Assembly: GCA_035524335.1 (NCBI GenBank)
Contig: DATKPE010000001.1
Location: 90,647 to 154,646 of the forward strand
Length of the DNA: 64,000 nucleotides
From: DATKPE01 sp035524335
GTDB lineage: Bacteria > Bacteroidota > Ignavibacteria > UBA10030 > SZUA-254
Reading direction: 5' to 3'
The position numbers and the translations under genes were made by a program. The notes beneath the pieces are model-generated. The model was not told the DNA's origin. It was given only the letters and a program-made list of their open reading frames with translations, and did not search any database. Positions 33,789 through 42,229 of the stretch are shown here, one piece after another. Each line of letters starts with the position of its first letter. Within the stretch, counting starts at the first letter, position 1.

Positions 33789-34709
33789 ATGAAGAATTCT
33801 ACGAAATGGTTTCTCATCATCATGGGAATTCTCCTATCGCTGGGATTATTCTTCACCCTGCTTGTTGTTGCATTCATCTCTGCAGTCGGACATGAAAACA
33901 GAGAAACGGTCACCGAAGGCGGTCACGGAGATAAGATTGCCGTCGTGGAACTGACCGGAACGATTATCACCTCCGAGGATATTGTCCGTCAGATGAAGCG
34001 GTACGCCGACGATCACAGCATTCGCGCCATTCTCTTCCGGGTCGATTCCCCGGGCGGCGGCGTGGTTGCCAGCCACGAAATTTACGAAGAGGTCAAAACG
34101 GCGGTGGGCGGGGGGAAGCCGGTGATTGTCTCGATGGGAGCGCTGGCGGCCAGCGGCGGGTATTATGTCTCCTGCGGCGCCACGCGGATCGTCGCAAACC
34201 CCGGGACGCTCACCGGCAGCATCGGCGTCATCTCCGAATTCATCCGGGTCGATTCACTGCTTCACAAGATCGGGATCGAGGCCACGACGGTGAAGAGCGG
34301 CCGCCTGAAGGATGCCGGAAGTCCGTTCCGTCCGATGACCCCGGAGGACAGGGAATATTTCCAGGGGCTCATGGATAATGTGCACCGGCAGTTCATCGCG
34401 GTCGTGGAAAAAGAGCGGAAGATCAATCACGATTCGCTCATGAAGTATGCGGACGGTCGGGTGTTCACGGGGGAGCAGGCGATGAAGCTGGGCCTGGTCG
34501 ACACGCTCGGGACATTCGATGACGCCGTCAGGATCGCGGCGCGCATCGCGCACATTTCCGGGGAACCGACGCTGGTGCGCGAGCGGAAGCATATCTCCTC
34601 GCTGTTCGACTGGTTTCTGGATCAGTCGAAGGTGTCGGACCTCAGCGATCTGAAGAACGAATTCCTGCGGCAACCGGTCCTGCAGTATAAAATGACCCTG
34701 GGTATGTAA
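33789..34709 (+). CDS. sppA: Signal peptide peptidase SppA (short form)
   Basis: A membrane-anchored Ser/Lys-dyad protease that degrades cleaved signal peptides. An N-terminal membrane helix (residues ~6-30) precedes one S49 domain: RAILFRVDSPGGGVVASHEIYE, the nucleophile region MGALAASGGYYVSCGA with Ser122, GSIGVI, and the general-base region SGRLKDAGSPFRPMTPEDRE with Lys174. It is the ~306-residue single-domain form. ATG 33789 is preferred over GTG 33777; neither has a strong ribosome site. HU follows after a GC hairpin. Confidence 0.93.
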   Translation: MKNSTKWFLIIMGILLSLGLFFTLLVVAFISAVGHENRETVTEGGHGDKIAVVELTGTIITSEDIVRQMKRYADDHSIRAILFRVDSPGGGVVASHEIYEEVKTAVGGGKPVIVSMGALAASGGYYVSCGATRIVANPGTLTGSIGVISEFIRVDSLLHKIGIEATTVKSGRLKDAGSPFRPMTPEDREYFQGLMDNVHRQFIAVVEKERKINHDSLMKYADGRVFTGEQAMKLGLVDTLGTFDDAVRIAARIAHISGEPTLVRERKHISSLFDWFLDQSKVSDLSDLKNEFLRQPVLQYKMTLGM

Positions 34710-34715
34710 ATAACC

Positions 34716-34735
34716 CTCCGGCGCGGCCGCCGGAG
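34716..34735 (+). repeat. GC hairpin between sppA and HU genes
   Basis: CTCCGGCG-CGGC-CGCCGGAG, an 8-base-pair perfect stem without a T-tract. It may protect or separate the sppA and HU transcripts. Confidence 0.45.
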
Positions 34736-34765
34736 CATCATGTCAACATCTCAAGGAGATTTCCA

Positions 34766-35068
34766 TTGACAAAAGCAGATATCGTTGATCATATTGCCGC
34801 CGGCACCGGCCTGACGAAAGTTGAAACCGAGGCGGTGGTCGATGGATTCATTCAGACGGTCATCGAAGCGCTGAAAGAGGGGAAGAATATCGAGATCCGC
34901 GGATTCGGAAGTTTCAAGACGAAGAAGCGGAAGGGACGGATGGCGCGGAATCCCCGGACCGGCGAGCAGGTCAAGGTCGATGAGCATTTTGTCCCGTTCT
35001 TCAAGGTGTCGAAGGAGTTGAAGGGAACGGTAAACGAAAATCTGCGCAAGTTACAGCCCTCGGCATAG
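34766..35068 (+). CDS. HU family DNA-binding protein
   Basis: A 100-residue nucleoid protein. It has the helical dimer part (TKADIVDHIAAGTGLTKVETEAVVDGFIQTVIEALKEGKNIEIRGFGSF) and the DNA-gripping arm (KKRKGRMARNPRTGEQVKVDEHFVPFFKVSKELK). It starts at TTG with AAGGAGA seven bases upstream; no ATG is available. Whether it is HU or IHF-like cannot be decided from sequence alone. Confidence 0.95.
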   Translation: MTKADIVDHIAAGTGLTKVETEAVVDGFIQTVIEALKEGKNIEIRGFGSFKTKKRKGRMARNPRTGEQVKVDEHFVPFFKVSKELKGTVNENLRKLQPSA

Positions 35069-35083
35069 GACTGACGGAACTGA

Positions 35084-35944
35084 ATGCTGCCGAAAATCCT
35101 CTGCCCGAAATGCAGCAATCCGGTAAGCCCCGGAGATAAATTCTGCCGCGAATGCGGTTCACACATCGAGTGGCCGGCGGAACAGGAAACTCCCGCTTCC
35201 GCCCGGCCGGCATCCGGCGGGCCGGTCGTCTGTCCGATGTGCGGTCAGCAGAATCCCGCCGGGACATTCACCTGTTCCAGCTGCGGCGCGGCGCTTGCCC
35301 CCCGGCCGTCGCCGGTCCGTTCTGCTTCCCTCAAGTCCTCATTCTCGTTCTTCCAGAGCTGGAAATTCACCGTTCTGGTCGCCCTTGTGCTCATCGGCGT
35401 CCTTGTCTATTATTCGACGGAAAAAAAGCCGGAGGAGGGGAAGAACAACCCGCATGCCGGTACGTCGGTGACACCCGAAACACAACGGATGATCGACGAG
35501 ATCGAAACGCTCCAGAAACATGTCGATGCGGCTCCGACCGATACTCCCGCAGTTCTCCGGCTGGCAAACCTCCTGCAGGATGTCCGGCTCTACCCGCGCG
35601 CCGTCGAGGTGTATCAGAAATATCTCGCCATGGTTCCCGGCAATCCGGACGCCCTCGTCGATCTCGGTACCTCGTTTTTTGCGATGTCGTTCGGGGATTC
35701 GCTCCACCGGGAACAGGACATCGCCGCCGCCCGCGATTATATCACCCGGGCGCTCGGCATCGCTCCCCGCCATCAGCTCGGTTATTTTAATCTCGGCATC
35801 ATTTACTTCCATGCCGGCGAGGTCGGTCAGGCGATCGATGCCCTGAAAAAATGCGTCGCAATCGACCCCTCATCGGATGCAGGCAAAAAAGCCAGGCAGT
35901 TTCTCGATCAGCAGGTACAACAAACACCCTCATCCACTCCATAA
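35084..35944 (+). CDS. Membrane protein with N-terminal double zinc ribbon and C-terminal TPRs
   Basis: Three parts are visible. Residues 7-24 (CPKCSNPVSPGDKFCREC) and 49-67 (CPMCGQQNPAGTFTCSSC) are two four-Cys zinc ribbons. Residues ~92-110 are a membrane helix (FTVLVALVLIGVLVYY). Residues ~130-275 are TPR repeats (YPRAVEVYQKYLAMVPGNPDALVDLGTSFF, LGYFNLGIIYFHAGEVGQAIDALKKCVAIDP). The ribbons would be cytoplasmic and the TPRs periplasmic. No precise function is known. It follows HU by 15 bases. Confidence 0.75.
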   Translation: MLPKILCPKCSNPVSPGDKFCRECGSHIEWPAEQETPASARPASGGPVVCPMCGQQNPAGTFTCSSCGAALAPRPSPVRSASLKSSFSFFQSWKFTVLVALVLIGVLVYYSTEKKPEEGKNNPHAGTSVTPETQRMIDEIETLQKHVDAAPTDTPAVLRLANLLQDVRLYPRAVEVYQKYLAMVPGNPDALVDLGTSFFAMSFGDSLHREQDIAAARDYITRALGIAPRHQLGYFNLGIIYFHAGEVGQAIDALKKCVAIDPSSDAGKKARQFLDQQVQQTPSSTP

Positions 35945-35961
35945 GAACAGGAGATCACCTC

Positions 35962-36057
35962 ATGCCCAGCGGCAAAAAACGCCTCCGTCGGAAGATGGCG
36001 ACGCATAAGCGCAAGAAACGCCTCCGGAAGATGCGTCATAAGAAGAAAAACCGCTAG
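35962..36057 (+). CDS. AURKAIP1/COX24-type 31-residue basic protein
   Basis: A tiny ORF with a good AGGAG site eight bases upstream. Its product is almost wholly Lys, Arg, His and Met: it begins MPSGKKRLRRKMATHKRKKR and continues with an RKMRHKKK stretch. This matches the AURKAIP1/COX24 domain, found in the mitochondrial small-subunit protein mS38 and in short proteins of Bacteroidetes-related genomes, so a ribosome-associated role is plausible. Codons are consistent with real coding, and an intrinsic terminator follows 15 bases later. It is easily missed because of its length. Confidence 0.8.
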   Translation: MPSGKKRLRRKMATHKRKKRLRKMRHKKKNR

Positions 36058-36072
36058 AAATTCCGGCGGTCG

Positions 36073-36102
36073 ATCCCACATCCTTCGGTGTGGGATTTTT
36101 TT
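36073..36102 (+). terminator. Intrinsic terminator after the COX24-type gene
   Basis: ATCCCACA pairs perfectly with TGTGGGAT around TCCTTCGG, followed by six Ts. Confidence 0.92.
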
Positions 36103-36129
36103 GCTCATCTCGGCAATATTTCGTACCTT
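36101..36129 (+). promoter_or_regulatory. Possible promoter of the 5'-nucleotidase gene
   Basis: TTGCTC, 17 bases, TACCTT, overlapping the end of the preceding terminator. The -10 is imperfect. Confidence 0.45.
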
Positions 36130-36175
36130 TATCGACATCAACCTGTCATCCTCACTTTACCCGACACCACCTCTG

Positions 36176-37690
36176 ATGCGTATATTCCGCCTTTGTTTCA
36201 CCCTCTGCTTCGTGCTGTTTGCCGGTCTGCCGCTCCTGTCATCCGCTCAGCCGAAAACCATCACCATTCTTCACACAAATGATATACATGCCGGATACCT
36301 GGCGCATGAGGCGACCTGGATCCAGACAACCCCGAAACCGCTCGTCGGCGGATTCAAGGAGCTTGCCTGGACCATCGACAGCGTCCGGAAGGCGGTTCAT
36401 CCGACCATCCTGCTTGATGCCGGCGATATCATGACCGGTACCCCGATCTCCGATTACGTCTATCAGAACGTGTCCGGCGGCGCCCTCATCGCCATGATGA
36501 ACGCCATCGGCTATGATGCCTGGACCTTCGGCAACCACGATCTCGACATCTCCCAGGAAAACCTCCGGGCGCTCATCTCCCTCGCCAGATTCCCGACGAC
36601 AAATGCCAATGTTGTCGACAGCAGCGGCGCCCTTGCCCGCGTCGTCGTCCCCGCCCTGACGATCGAGAGGGAGGGAATGAAAATCGGCGTCATCGGCGCA
36701 ATGTCGCGGGATCTCTTCCGGCTCACCAATACAAACAATCTCCACGGCCTTCTGGTCAGGCCCCCGGCCTCCGCTCTTCAGCCGATCATCGATTCCCTTC
36801 TTCCCAAGACCGACCTGATCATCGCCCTGACGCATGAAGGCGTCGAGGATGATTCGCTCCTCGCTCTTGGGACGCACGGTCTCAACGTCATCATCGGCGG
36901 GCACAGTCATACCCGCCTCCGAAAGCCGATCGTCGTCAACGGTGTCGAGATCTGCCAGGCCGGCGCCAACTGCGAGAACCTCGGCGAGATCACCCTCACC
37001 GTCGATCACCACACACTTCTCTCGGTAAACGGCGGTCTTCTCCAGCTCTGGGCGCATCATCAGAACGAGGAGACGCCGGTGGCGAAAATCGTCGACGAGG
37101 TCCAGCATGCACTGGAGAAGGATTTCCAGGAAGTAATCGGCACCCTCACCGTCGACTGGAAGCGCGGGGGACGCGGGGAGAGCAACATCGGCGATTTCGT
37201 CGCCGATGCGATCAGGGAGGAAGGCCACGCCGATGTCGCGGTCACCAACAGCAGCGGCATCCGGAAAGACATGAACGCCGGCCCGATCCATAAAAACGAT
37301 ATCTTCGAGATCATGCCGTTCAGAAATATCCTCTGCACCTTCACCATCTCCGGACGACAGCTCCGGACGCTCGCCCAGCGCCATGCCGCTGATCTTGCCG
37401 AGGGCAGGGCGGCAATCCAGTTTTCCGGCCTGAAGGCGACTTGGAAACGGGACGGCGGATCTGCGGTTCTCGTCTCCCTCACGGTGGGCGGAAAGGATGT
37501 CGCCGACGACCGTCAGTATGTCTTTGCCACCAGCGACTTCGTGGTCAACCAGGGTGATAAGTACCTCGGATTCACCCCGGCGGGCGTCGTCTCGACCTCC
37601 TCAACGGTCTACGCCGCGCTCATCGCAAAAGTACAGCGGGATAAAACGATTTCTTCGCAGGTGGAAAACAGATTCGAGGAAACACACTGA
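36176..37690 (+). CDS. Secreted 5'-nucleotidase/UshA-like metallophosphoesterase
   Basis: A ~504-residue exported phosphoesterase. After a signal peptide (MRIFRLCFTLCFVLFAGLPLLSSA), the metallophosphatase domain shows ITILHTNDIHAGYL, DAGDIMTGTPIS, FGNHDLD and IIGGHSHT, the two-metal ligands of the family. The C-terminal 5'-nucleotidase domain has SNIGDFVADAIR, ADVAVTNSSGIRKDM and DIFEIMPFRNILCTFTISG. It would release phosphate from extracellular nucleotides or related sugar nucleotides. ATG 36176 starts the signal peptide; the earlier TTG frame runs through promoter sequence. A P-loop protein gene follows by two bases. Confidence 0.92.
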   Translation: MRIFRLCFTLCFVLFAGLPLLSSAQPKTITILHTNDIHAGYLAHEATWIQTTPKPLVGGFKELAWTIDSVRKAVHPTILLDAGDIMTGTPISDYVYQNVSGGALIAMMNAIGYDAWTFGNHDLDISQENLRALISLARFPTTNANVVDSSGALARVVVPALTIEREGMKIGVIGAMSRDLFRLTNTNNLHGLLVRPPASALQPIIDSLLPKTDLIIALTHEGVEDDSLLALGTHGLNVIIGGHSHTRLRKPIVVNGVEICQAGANCENLGEITLTVDHHTLLSVNGGLLQLWAHHQNEETPVAKIVDEVQHALEKDFQEVIGTLTVDWKRGGRGESNIGDFVADAIREEGHADVAVTNSSGIRKDMNAGPIHKNDIFEIMPFRNILCTFTISGRQLRTLAQRHAADLAEGRAAIQFSGLKATWKRDGGSAVLVSLTVGGKDVADDRQYVFATSDFVVNQGDKYLGFTPAGVVSTSSTVYAALIAKVQRDKTISSQVENRFEETH

Positions 37691-37692
37691 CC

Positions 37693-38421
37693 ATGAGCGG
37701 AACAGGAACCATGAAAAATCATTTTGACGTCATCATCCTCCTTGGGCGTCCGGCGGCGGGAAAGTCGGAAGTCATCGATTTTCTGAAAAAAACTCCTCTG
37801 CCGGACCGCCAGCAGAAATATCATGTCGCCGAATTCGAGGAACTGGACGATTTTGTCTATGTCTGGGAGACGTTCGAAGTCGATGACATGCTCACCCGGC
37901 ACGGGAAGCCGCGCATCTGGACCGACGAGAAATACTGGTTCAAGGACGATTTTCTCTGGAACCTGTATATCGAGCGGATCAACCTTGCCTACAGGAAAAA
38001 ACTTGCCGCCGATCCCCGGTACCACGACAACCGGACGACGATCGTGGAATTCTCCCGCGGCGGGGAACGCGGGTTTTCCGAGGCGTTCTCGTACCTCCAT
38101 GAGGATATCCTGAAACGGGCGTGCATCGTCTACATCAAAGTTTCGTATGAGGAATCGGTTCGGAAAAATCGCCGGCGTGCGCGCCCCGGACAGGAAGATT
38201 CGATCCTCTTTCATTCACTCCCGGACGACAAGATGGAATATTATTACCGGACGAACGACTGGGAGACCCTTGCCGCAAAGGACCCCGCAGTGATCACAAT
38301 CAAGGGCATCCGGGTCCCGTATGCCGTTTTCGAGAATGAGCCGGAAAAGACGCTCGATCCGAAGCTCCTCGGGACGGAACTCCAGCGGGTGACCGCCGCA
38401 TTATGGAGCAGAAAACCGTGA
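37693..38421 (+). CDS. P-loop NTPase of unknown function
   Basis: Not recognised as a named family. The 242-residue protein has Walker A GRPAAGKS (~17-24). A kinase-like layout follows, with WTDEKYWFKDDFLWNLYIERINLAYRKKL, RTTIVEFSRGGERGFSEAFSYLHEDIL and an Arg-rich VRKNRRRARPGQEDS lid-like stretch. This pattern suggests a small-molecule kinase or nucleotide-dependent switch; the substrate is unknown. ATG 37693 and ATG 37711 are both possible starts. It sits two bases after the 5'-nucleotidase gene. Confidence 0.6.
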   Translation: MSGTGTMKNHFDVIILLGRPAAGKSEVIDFLKKTPLPDRQQKYHVAEFEELDDFVYVWETFEVDDMLTRHGKPRIWTDEKYWFKDDFLWNLYIERINLAYRKKLAADPRYHDNRTTIVEFSRGGERGFSEAFSYLHEDILKRACIVYIKVSYEESVRKNRRRARPGQEDSILFHSLPDDKMEYYYRTNDWETLAAKDPAVITIKGIRVPYAVFENEPEKTLDPKLLGTELQRVTAALWSRKP

Positions 38422-38535
38422 CCGGACGGGACGAACGATCCGCGGCAAAATCGTCCATTTTCATGCTATTTGCTTTTATTTCCGTTAATCTTTAAGTTAC
38501 AACGGTACAAACAGGAACTCATCCAGGGGGTAGTG

Positions 38536-38931
38536 ATGGCAGAAGAACAGAACGGCATGACGAAGGGACTGCTCATCGGCTTTCTCGCCGGCGGCGTCGT
38601 CGGCGTGCTCGCGGCGCTCCTCTATGCGCCGAAAAGCGGCAAAGAGCTCCGGGCCGACATCAAGCGGAAGGCGAGTGACATTGCGGAGAGCGCAACCGAC
38701 TACATCCAGGGGGCGCGCACCAAAGGATCCGATATGATCAATGAGGGGAAAGAACGATCGGATCAGCTCATCGCCGATGCAAAGGAGAAGGCGGAGCATA
38801 TTCTGGGGAACGCGGAAAAAGTGCTGAGCGGCATCCGCCAGCGGGCGGGTGAGGAACCGGGAAAGGTGAAATCGGCGTTCCGGGCAGGTATGGACGCTTA
38901 TCGGTCCGAAAAGGACCGGCCAAAGTCGTAA
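38536..38931 (+). CDS. YtxH domain-containing membrane-associated protein
   Basis: A 131-residue protein with the YtxH signature: one N-terminal membrane helix (GLLIGFLAGGVVGVLAALLYAPKSGKELR), then a long, charged, Ala-rich amphipathic helix. Family members in Bacillus are general-stress proteins of unknown mechanism. A Gly-rich AGGGGG site precedes ATG 38536; the earlier in-frame start lies in the leader. The next gene, another single-pass coiled-coil protein, follows 34 bases later and probably works with it. Confidence 0.82.
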   Translation: MAEEQNGMTKGLLIGFLAGGVVGVLAALLYAPKSGKELRADIKRKASDIAESATDYIQGARTKGSDMINEGKERSDQLIADAKEKAEHILGNAEKVLSGIRQRAGEEPGKVKSAFRAGMDAYRSEKDRPKS

Positions 38932-38965
38932 GCGCACTCATCGAATCCGACTGGAAGGAAACCAC

Positions 38966-39364
38966 GTGGAGATGACCTCGAACTCGCTCCTTATTGTGTT
39001 TGAAATCGTGGCGCTTGCCGCGCTCTCCGTCGTCTGCATCTATCTCATCTCGGTCCTCGTCCGGGTCCGCGGCATCCTCGCGATCGTCGAGGAGGATCTC
39101 AGGGAACTGAGCGCCAAGGCGATCCCGGTTCTGGAAAACCTCGAGACGATCACGGAAAAAATCAAGAACGTCACCGAAAATATCGACGAACAGGTCGAAT
39201 CGGTGAAGGAATCGATCCAGGCGGTCAAGCGCATCGCCGATAATATTGTCGACTTCGAACGGAAAGTCCAGGATCGGATCGAAGAACCGGTTATGGAAAC
39301 CGTCGGGACCATCGCCGCCGTCATCAAAGGCGTCCGCACGTTTGTTGCCCGCTTGCGCGCATAA
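38966..39364 (+). CDS. DUF948-like single-pass coiled-coil membrane protein
   Basis: A 132-residue protein with a membrane helix (LLIVFEIVALAALSVVCIYLISVLV) and a long hydrophilic coiled coil (EDLRELSAKAIPVLENLETITEKIKNVTENI and on). This matches the general shape of DUF948 proteins, which are often next to YtxH genes as here. It starts at GTG with AAGGAA upstream; ATG 38972 is an alternative. Function is unknown. Confidence 0.65.
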   Translation: MEMTSNSLLIVFEIVALAALSVVCIYLISVLVRVRGILAIVEEDLRELSAKAIPVLENLETITEKIKNVTENIDEQVESVKESIQAVKRIADNIVDFERKVQDRIEEPVMETVGTIAAVIKGVRTFVARLRA

Positions 39365-39499
39365 CGTTTTGACAATTCAATACGATTAATCAATCGTTCT
39401 GTCTCCTCCGACGGAGGGATGACTATTCCTCTGCCGTTTGTGCGGTAAACCGGGAGCGGGGCAGGACCGCTTTCTGCTTCTGAAGGAGAACTATCACCT

Positions 39500-41605
39500 A
39501 TGAAAGAATTTACTTCCGAAGGATTACGCAACATCTCCCTTGTGGGCCACGGCGGCGCAGGCAAGACCATGCTCGCCGAGGCCCTGCTCCATGCCGCAGG
39601 CGCGACCACCAGATTCGGCAAGGTTGAGGAAGGGAACACGGTTTCCGACTATCATGCCGATGAGGTCGAACGCCAGATTTCCATCAATACATCCCTCCTG
39701 CACTGTGAATGGAAAAACATCAAACTCAATATCCTCGACACCCCCGGCTATACAGATTTTACCGGTGAGGTGAAAGGAGCCCTCCGCATCGCCGATATCG
39801 GCGTGATCGTCCTCAAGGCGGTCGAGGGCGCCGAAGTCGGCACCGAAATTGTCTGGCAGTACACGAAGGAGTACGGCAACGCTGTCCTCTTTCTTGTCAA
39901 CAAGCTGGACAACGAAAACGCGGACTTCGACACGGTGGTCGCCTCCGCAAAAGCCCATTTTTCCCACGACGTCACACCTCTCCAGTTCCCGGTGGGCCGG
40001 GGCGCCCAGTTCGAATCGGTGGTCGATATCCTCCGGATGAAACTCCTGAAATTCTCACGGGACGGAAAAGGGAAGACGACTGAACTCGATATCCCCGCCG
40101 ACCTTGCGACCAAGGCCGCCGAACTTCATGAACAGCTCGTCGAACAGGTCGCCGAGACCGACGAGACGCTCATGAACACCTTCTTTGAAAAGGGAGGCCT
40201 GACCGATGAGGAACTGCGGAAAGGACTCCAGCGCGGCATCCGCCAGCGGAAAATATTCCCGCTTCTCTGCACCGCCGGCACCCAGGGAATGGGCATTGTG
40301 CCGATGCTCGATCTGCTGGCCGACTATTATCCGTCGCCGGCCGACATGCCGGTTACTGCCGCGATCCCGGCCGGAGACGCAAATGCCGCTCCCTCTGTCC
40401 CGGTCAAATGCGACCCAGCCGCCCAGCCGCTCCTCTTCGTGTTCAAAACGGTTTCCGAGGCGCACGTCGGCGAACTTTCGTTCTTCAAGGTTTTCTCCGG
40501 CATGGTTACCCCCGGGCTCGACATGGTGAACAACACCAACAACAAGTCCGAACGGCTCGCCCAGCTCTTCCTGATGAACGGCAAGGAGCGGAAGGAAATC
40601 AACCGGCTCTGCGCGGGCGACATCGGCGCGGTGGTAAAGCTGAAGGATACGCACACCAACAACACGCTCGGGAGCAAGTCGTTTCCGGTCAGGATTCCCC
40701 CCATCACGTTCCCGGAGCCGGTGATCAGCATGGCCATCGTGGCAAAGGCGAAGGGGGATGAGGATAAAATTGCGACAGGGCTCCACTCCCTGCACGAGGA
40801 GGACCCGACGTTCGTGATGACCGTCGATTCGGAACTGCACCAGACGCTCATCAGCGGCCAGGGGGAACTGCACCTCGGCATCGTCATCAAACGTCTGAAA
40901 TCGAAGTACGGCGTGGATGTCGACATGGTGGAACCGAAGATTCCGTACCGGGAGACGATCCGGGGGCGGGCCAACGAGATCGAGTACAAGCACAAGAAAC
41001 AGACGGGGGGCCGCGGACAGTACGGCCATGTCTGGATAAAAATGGAACCGCTCCCGCGCGGATCCGGATTCGAGTTCGAAGATGCCATCGTCGGCGGCGT
41101 CGTCCCGGGCCGGTTCGTGCCGGCAGTCGAGAAGGGGGTCGTGGAAGCGATGTCCGGGGGGGTGATCGCCGGTTGTAAGGTCGTCGACGTAAAGGTGACG
41201 CTGTTCGACGGTTCGTACCATGACGTCGATTCGGATGAGCATTCCTTCAAGATCGCTGGCCGGATGGCGTTCAAGAAGGCGTTCAAGGAGGCGAAACCGG
41301 TTCTCCTCGAGCCGATCTACGAGATCGAAGTCACGGTGCCGGAGGACTATATGGGGGACGTCATGGGCGATATCTCCAGCCGGCGCGGGAAGATTCTCGG
41401 CATGGATTCGGCGGGCGCGAACCAGATCATCAAGGCGCTGGTACCGCTCAAGGAGCTCTTCCGGTATTCGACAAATCTCCGCTCGATGACCCAGGGCCGC
41501 GGCATCCACAAGCAGAAATTCGATCATTACGAGGAGATGCCCCGCGAAGTGGCGGACAAGATCGTCGCGGAGCACGCAAAACAGAAGGTCGAGGAAGAAC
41601 TGTAA
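39500..41605 (+). CDS. EF-G-like translation GTPase (EF-G2 group)
   Basis: A five-domain translational GTPase of 701 residues. The G domain shows GHGGAGKTML (G1), DTPGYTDFTGE (G3) and NKLDNENADF (G4). Domains II-V follow, including GQGELHLGIVIKRLKSKYGVDV, GRGQYGHVWI and the domain V EPIYEIEVTVPEDYMGDVMGDISSRRGKILGM. G1 and G3 differ from canonical EF-G (GHIDAGKT, DTPGHVDF) in the way typical of EF-G2 paralogues, which may act in translocation or ribosome recycling. It is not beside str-operon genes, supporting a paralogue rather than the main fusA. AAGGAGA precedes the ATG. Confidence 0.9.
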   Translation: MKEFTSEGLRNISLVGHGGAGKTMLAEALLHAAGATTRFGKVEEGNTVSDYHADEVERQISINTSLLHCEWKNIKLNILDTPGYTDFTGEVKGALRIADIGVIVLKAVEGAEVGTEIVWQYTKEYGNAVLFLVNKLDNENADFDTVVASAKAHFSHDVTPLQFPVGRGAQFESVVDILRMKLLKFSRDGKGKTTELDIPADLATKAAELHEQLVEQVAETDETLMNTFFEKGGLTDEELRKGLQRGIRQRKIFPLLCTAGTQGMGIVPMLDLLADYYPSPADMPVTAAIPAGDANAAPSVPVKCDPAAQPLLFVFKTVSEAHVGELSFFKVFSGMVTPGLDMVNNTNNKSERLAQLFLMNGKERKEINRLCAGDIGAVVKLKDTHTNNTLGSKSFPVRIPPITFPEPVISMAIVAKAKGDEDKIATGLHSLHEEDPTFVMTVDSELHQTLISGQGELHLGIVIKRLKSKYGVDVDMVEPKIPYRETIRGRANEIEYKHKKQTGGRGQYGHVWIKMEPLPRGSGFEFEDAIVGGVVPGRFVPAVEKGVVEAMSGGVIAGCKVVDVKVTLFDGSYHDVDSDEHSFKIAGRMAFKKAFKEAKPVLLEPIYEIEVTVPEDYMGDVMGDISSRRGKILGMDSAGANQIIKALVPLKELFRYSTNLRSMTQGRGIHKQKFDHYEEMPREVADKIVAEHAKQKVEEEL

Positions 41606-41619
41606 TCGGACCCCCCGGC

Positions 41620-42117
41620 ATGGACCGACTCTTTTCGCCCTGGCGTTCGCGCTATATCGCCTCGTTCATTCACGCAACAAACGACGAGGCCTGTGTCTTC
41701 TGCACCGCTCACGCCGAGCGGCGGGACGACGAACATTTCGTGGTCTACCGGGGAGAGACCTGTTTCATCGTCATGAATCTCTATCCGTACAACAGCGGCC
41801 ACGTGATGATCGTTCCGAACCGTCACATCGGAACTTTCACCGATCTCACGCCGGAGGAGAGTTCCGAAGTCATGCGCCTCACCGCCCGCACGATCACTGC
41901 CCTTCAGTCGGTCATCAGGCCGGACGGATTCAATTTCGGCTCGAATCTGGGGAAGACCGCGGGTGCGGGGATCGACAAGCACATCCATTTTCATCTTGTG
42001 CCGCGGTGGAACGGGGATACGAATTTCATGCCCGTTCTCGCCGATACGAAGATGATCTCCGAGGATATGGCGGACCAGCTGAAGCGCCTGAGATCAGCTC
42101 TCACTGCCGTAAAATAG
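41620..42117 (+). CDS. HIT family nucleotide hydrolase/transferase
   Basis: A 165-residue histidine-triad protein. The N-terminal zinc pair is CVFC, and the HIT domain has NLYPYNSGHVMIVPNRHI and the catalytic KHIHFHLVPRW triad. The arrangement (CxxC plus RLFSPWRSRYI) matches the HIT branch related to Ap4A-type hydrolases or ATP adenylyltransferases. It follows the EF-G-like gene by 14 bases and may be cotranscribed. Confidence 0.92.
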   Translation: MDRLFSPWRSRYIASFIHATNDEACVFCTAHAERRDDEHFVVYRGETCFIVMNLYPYNSGHVMIVPNRHIGTFTDLTPEESSEVMRLTARTITALQSVIRPDGFNFGSNLGKTAGAGIDKHIHFHLVPRWNGDTNFMPVLADTKMISEDMADQLKRLRSALTAVK

Positions 42118-42120
42118 CCG

Positions 42121-42190
42121 GAATTGTCAGATTTATGTTGTAATATTAGAATATTCTAATTAATATTATTTAAGTATTCTAATTTATGAG
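42121..42190. repeat. AT-rich palindromic segment upstream of the small RNA promoter
   Basis: A strongly AT-rich stretch unlike its GC-rich surroundings. It contains a perfect 14-base palindrome TTAGAATATTCTAA (42146-42159) flanked by TAATATTA. The direct repeat TATTCTAATT occurs at 42152-42161 and 42175-42184, 23 bases apart, about two helical turns. It looks like an operator or UP-element array next to the promoter at 42195. Confidence 0.6.
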
Positions 42191-42194
42191 TAGC

Positions 42195-42223
42195 TTGACA
42201 ATCGGATCGATTCTCCGTACCAT
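42195..42223 (+). promoter_or_regulatory. Promoter of the putative small RNA
   Basis: TTGACA, 17 bases, TACCAT. The predicted start is near 42230, just before the two-hairpin RNA. Confidence 0.65.
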
Positions 42224-42229
42224 GAAAAT

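Noticed and set aside
40055..41575. 506-residue minus-strand open frame
   Set aside because: It lies antisense to the EF-G-like gene, with shadow-type composition.
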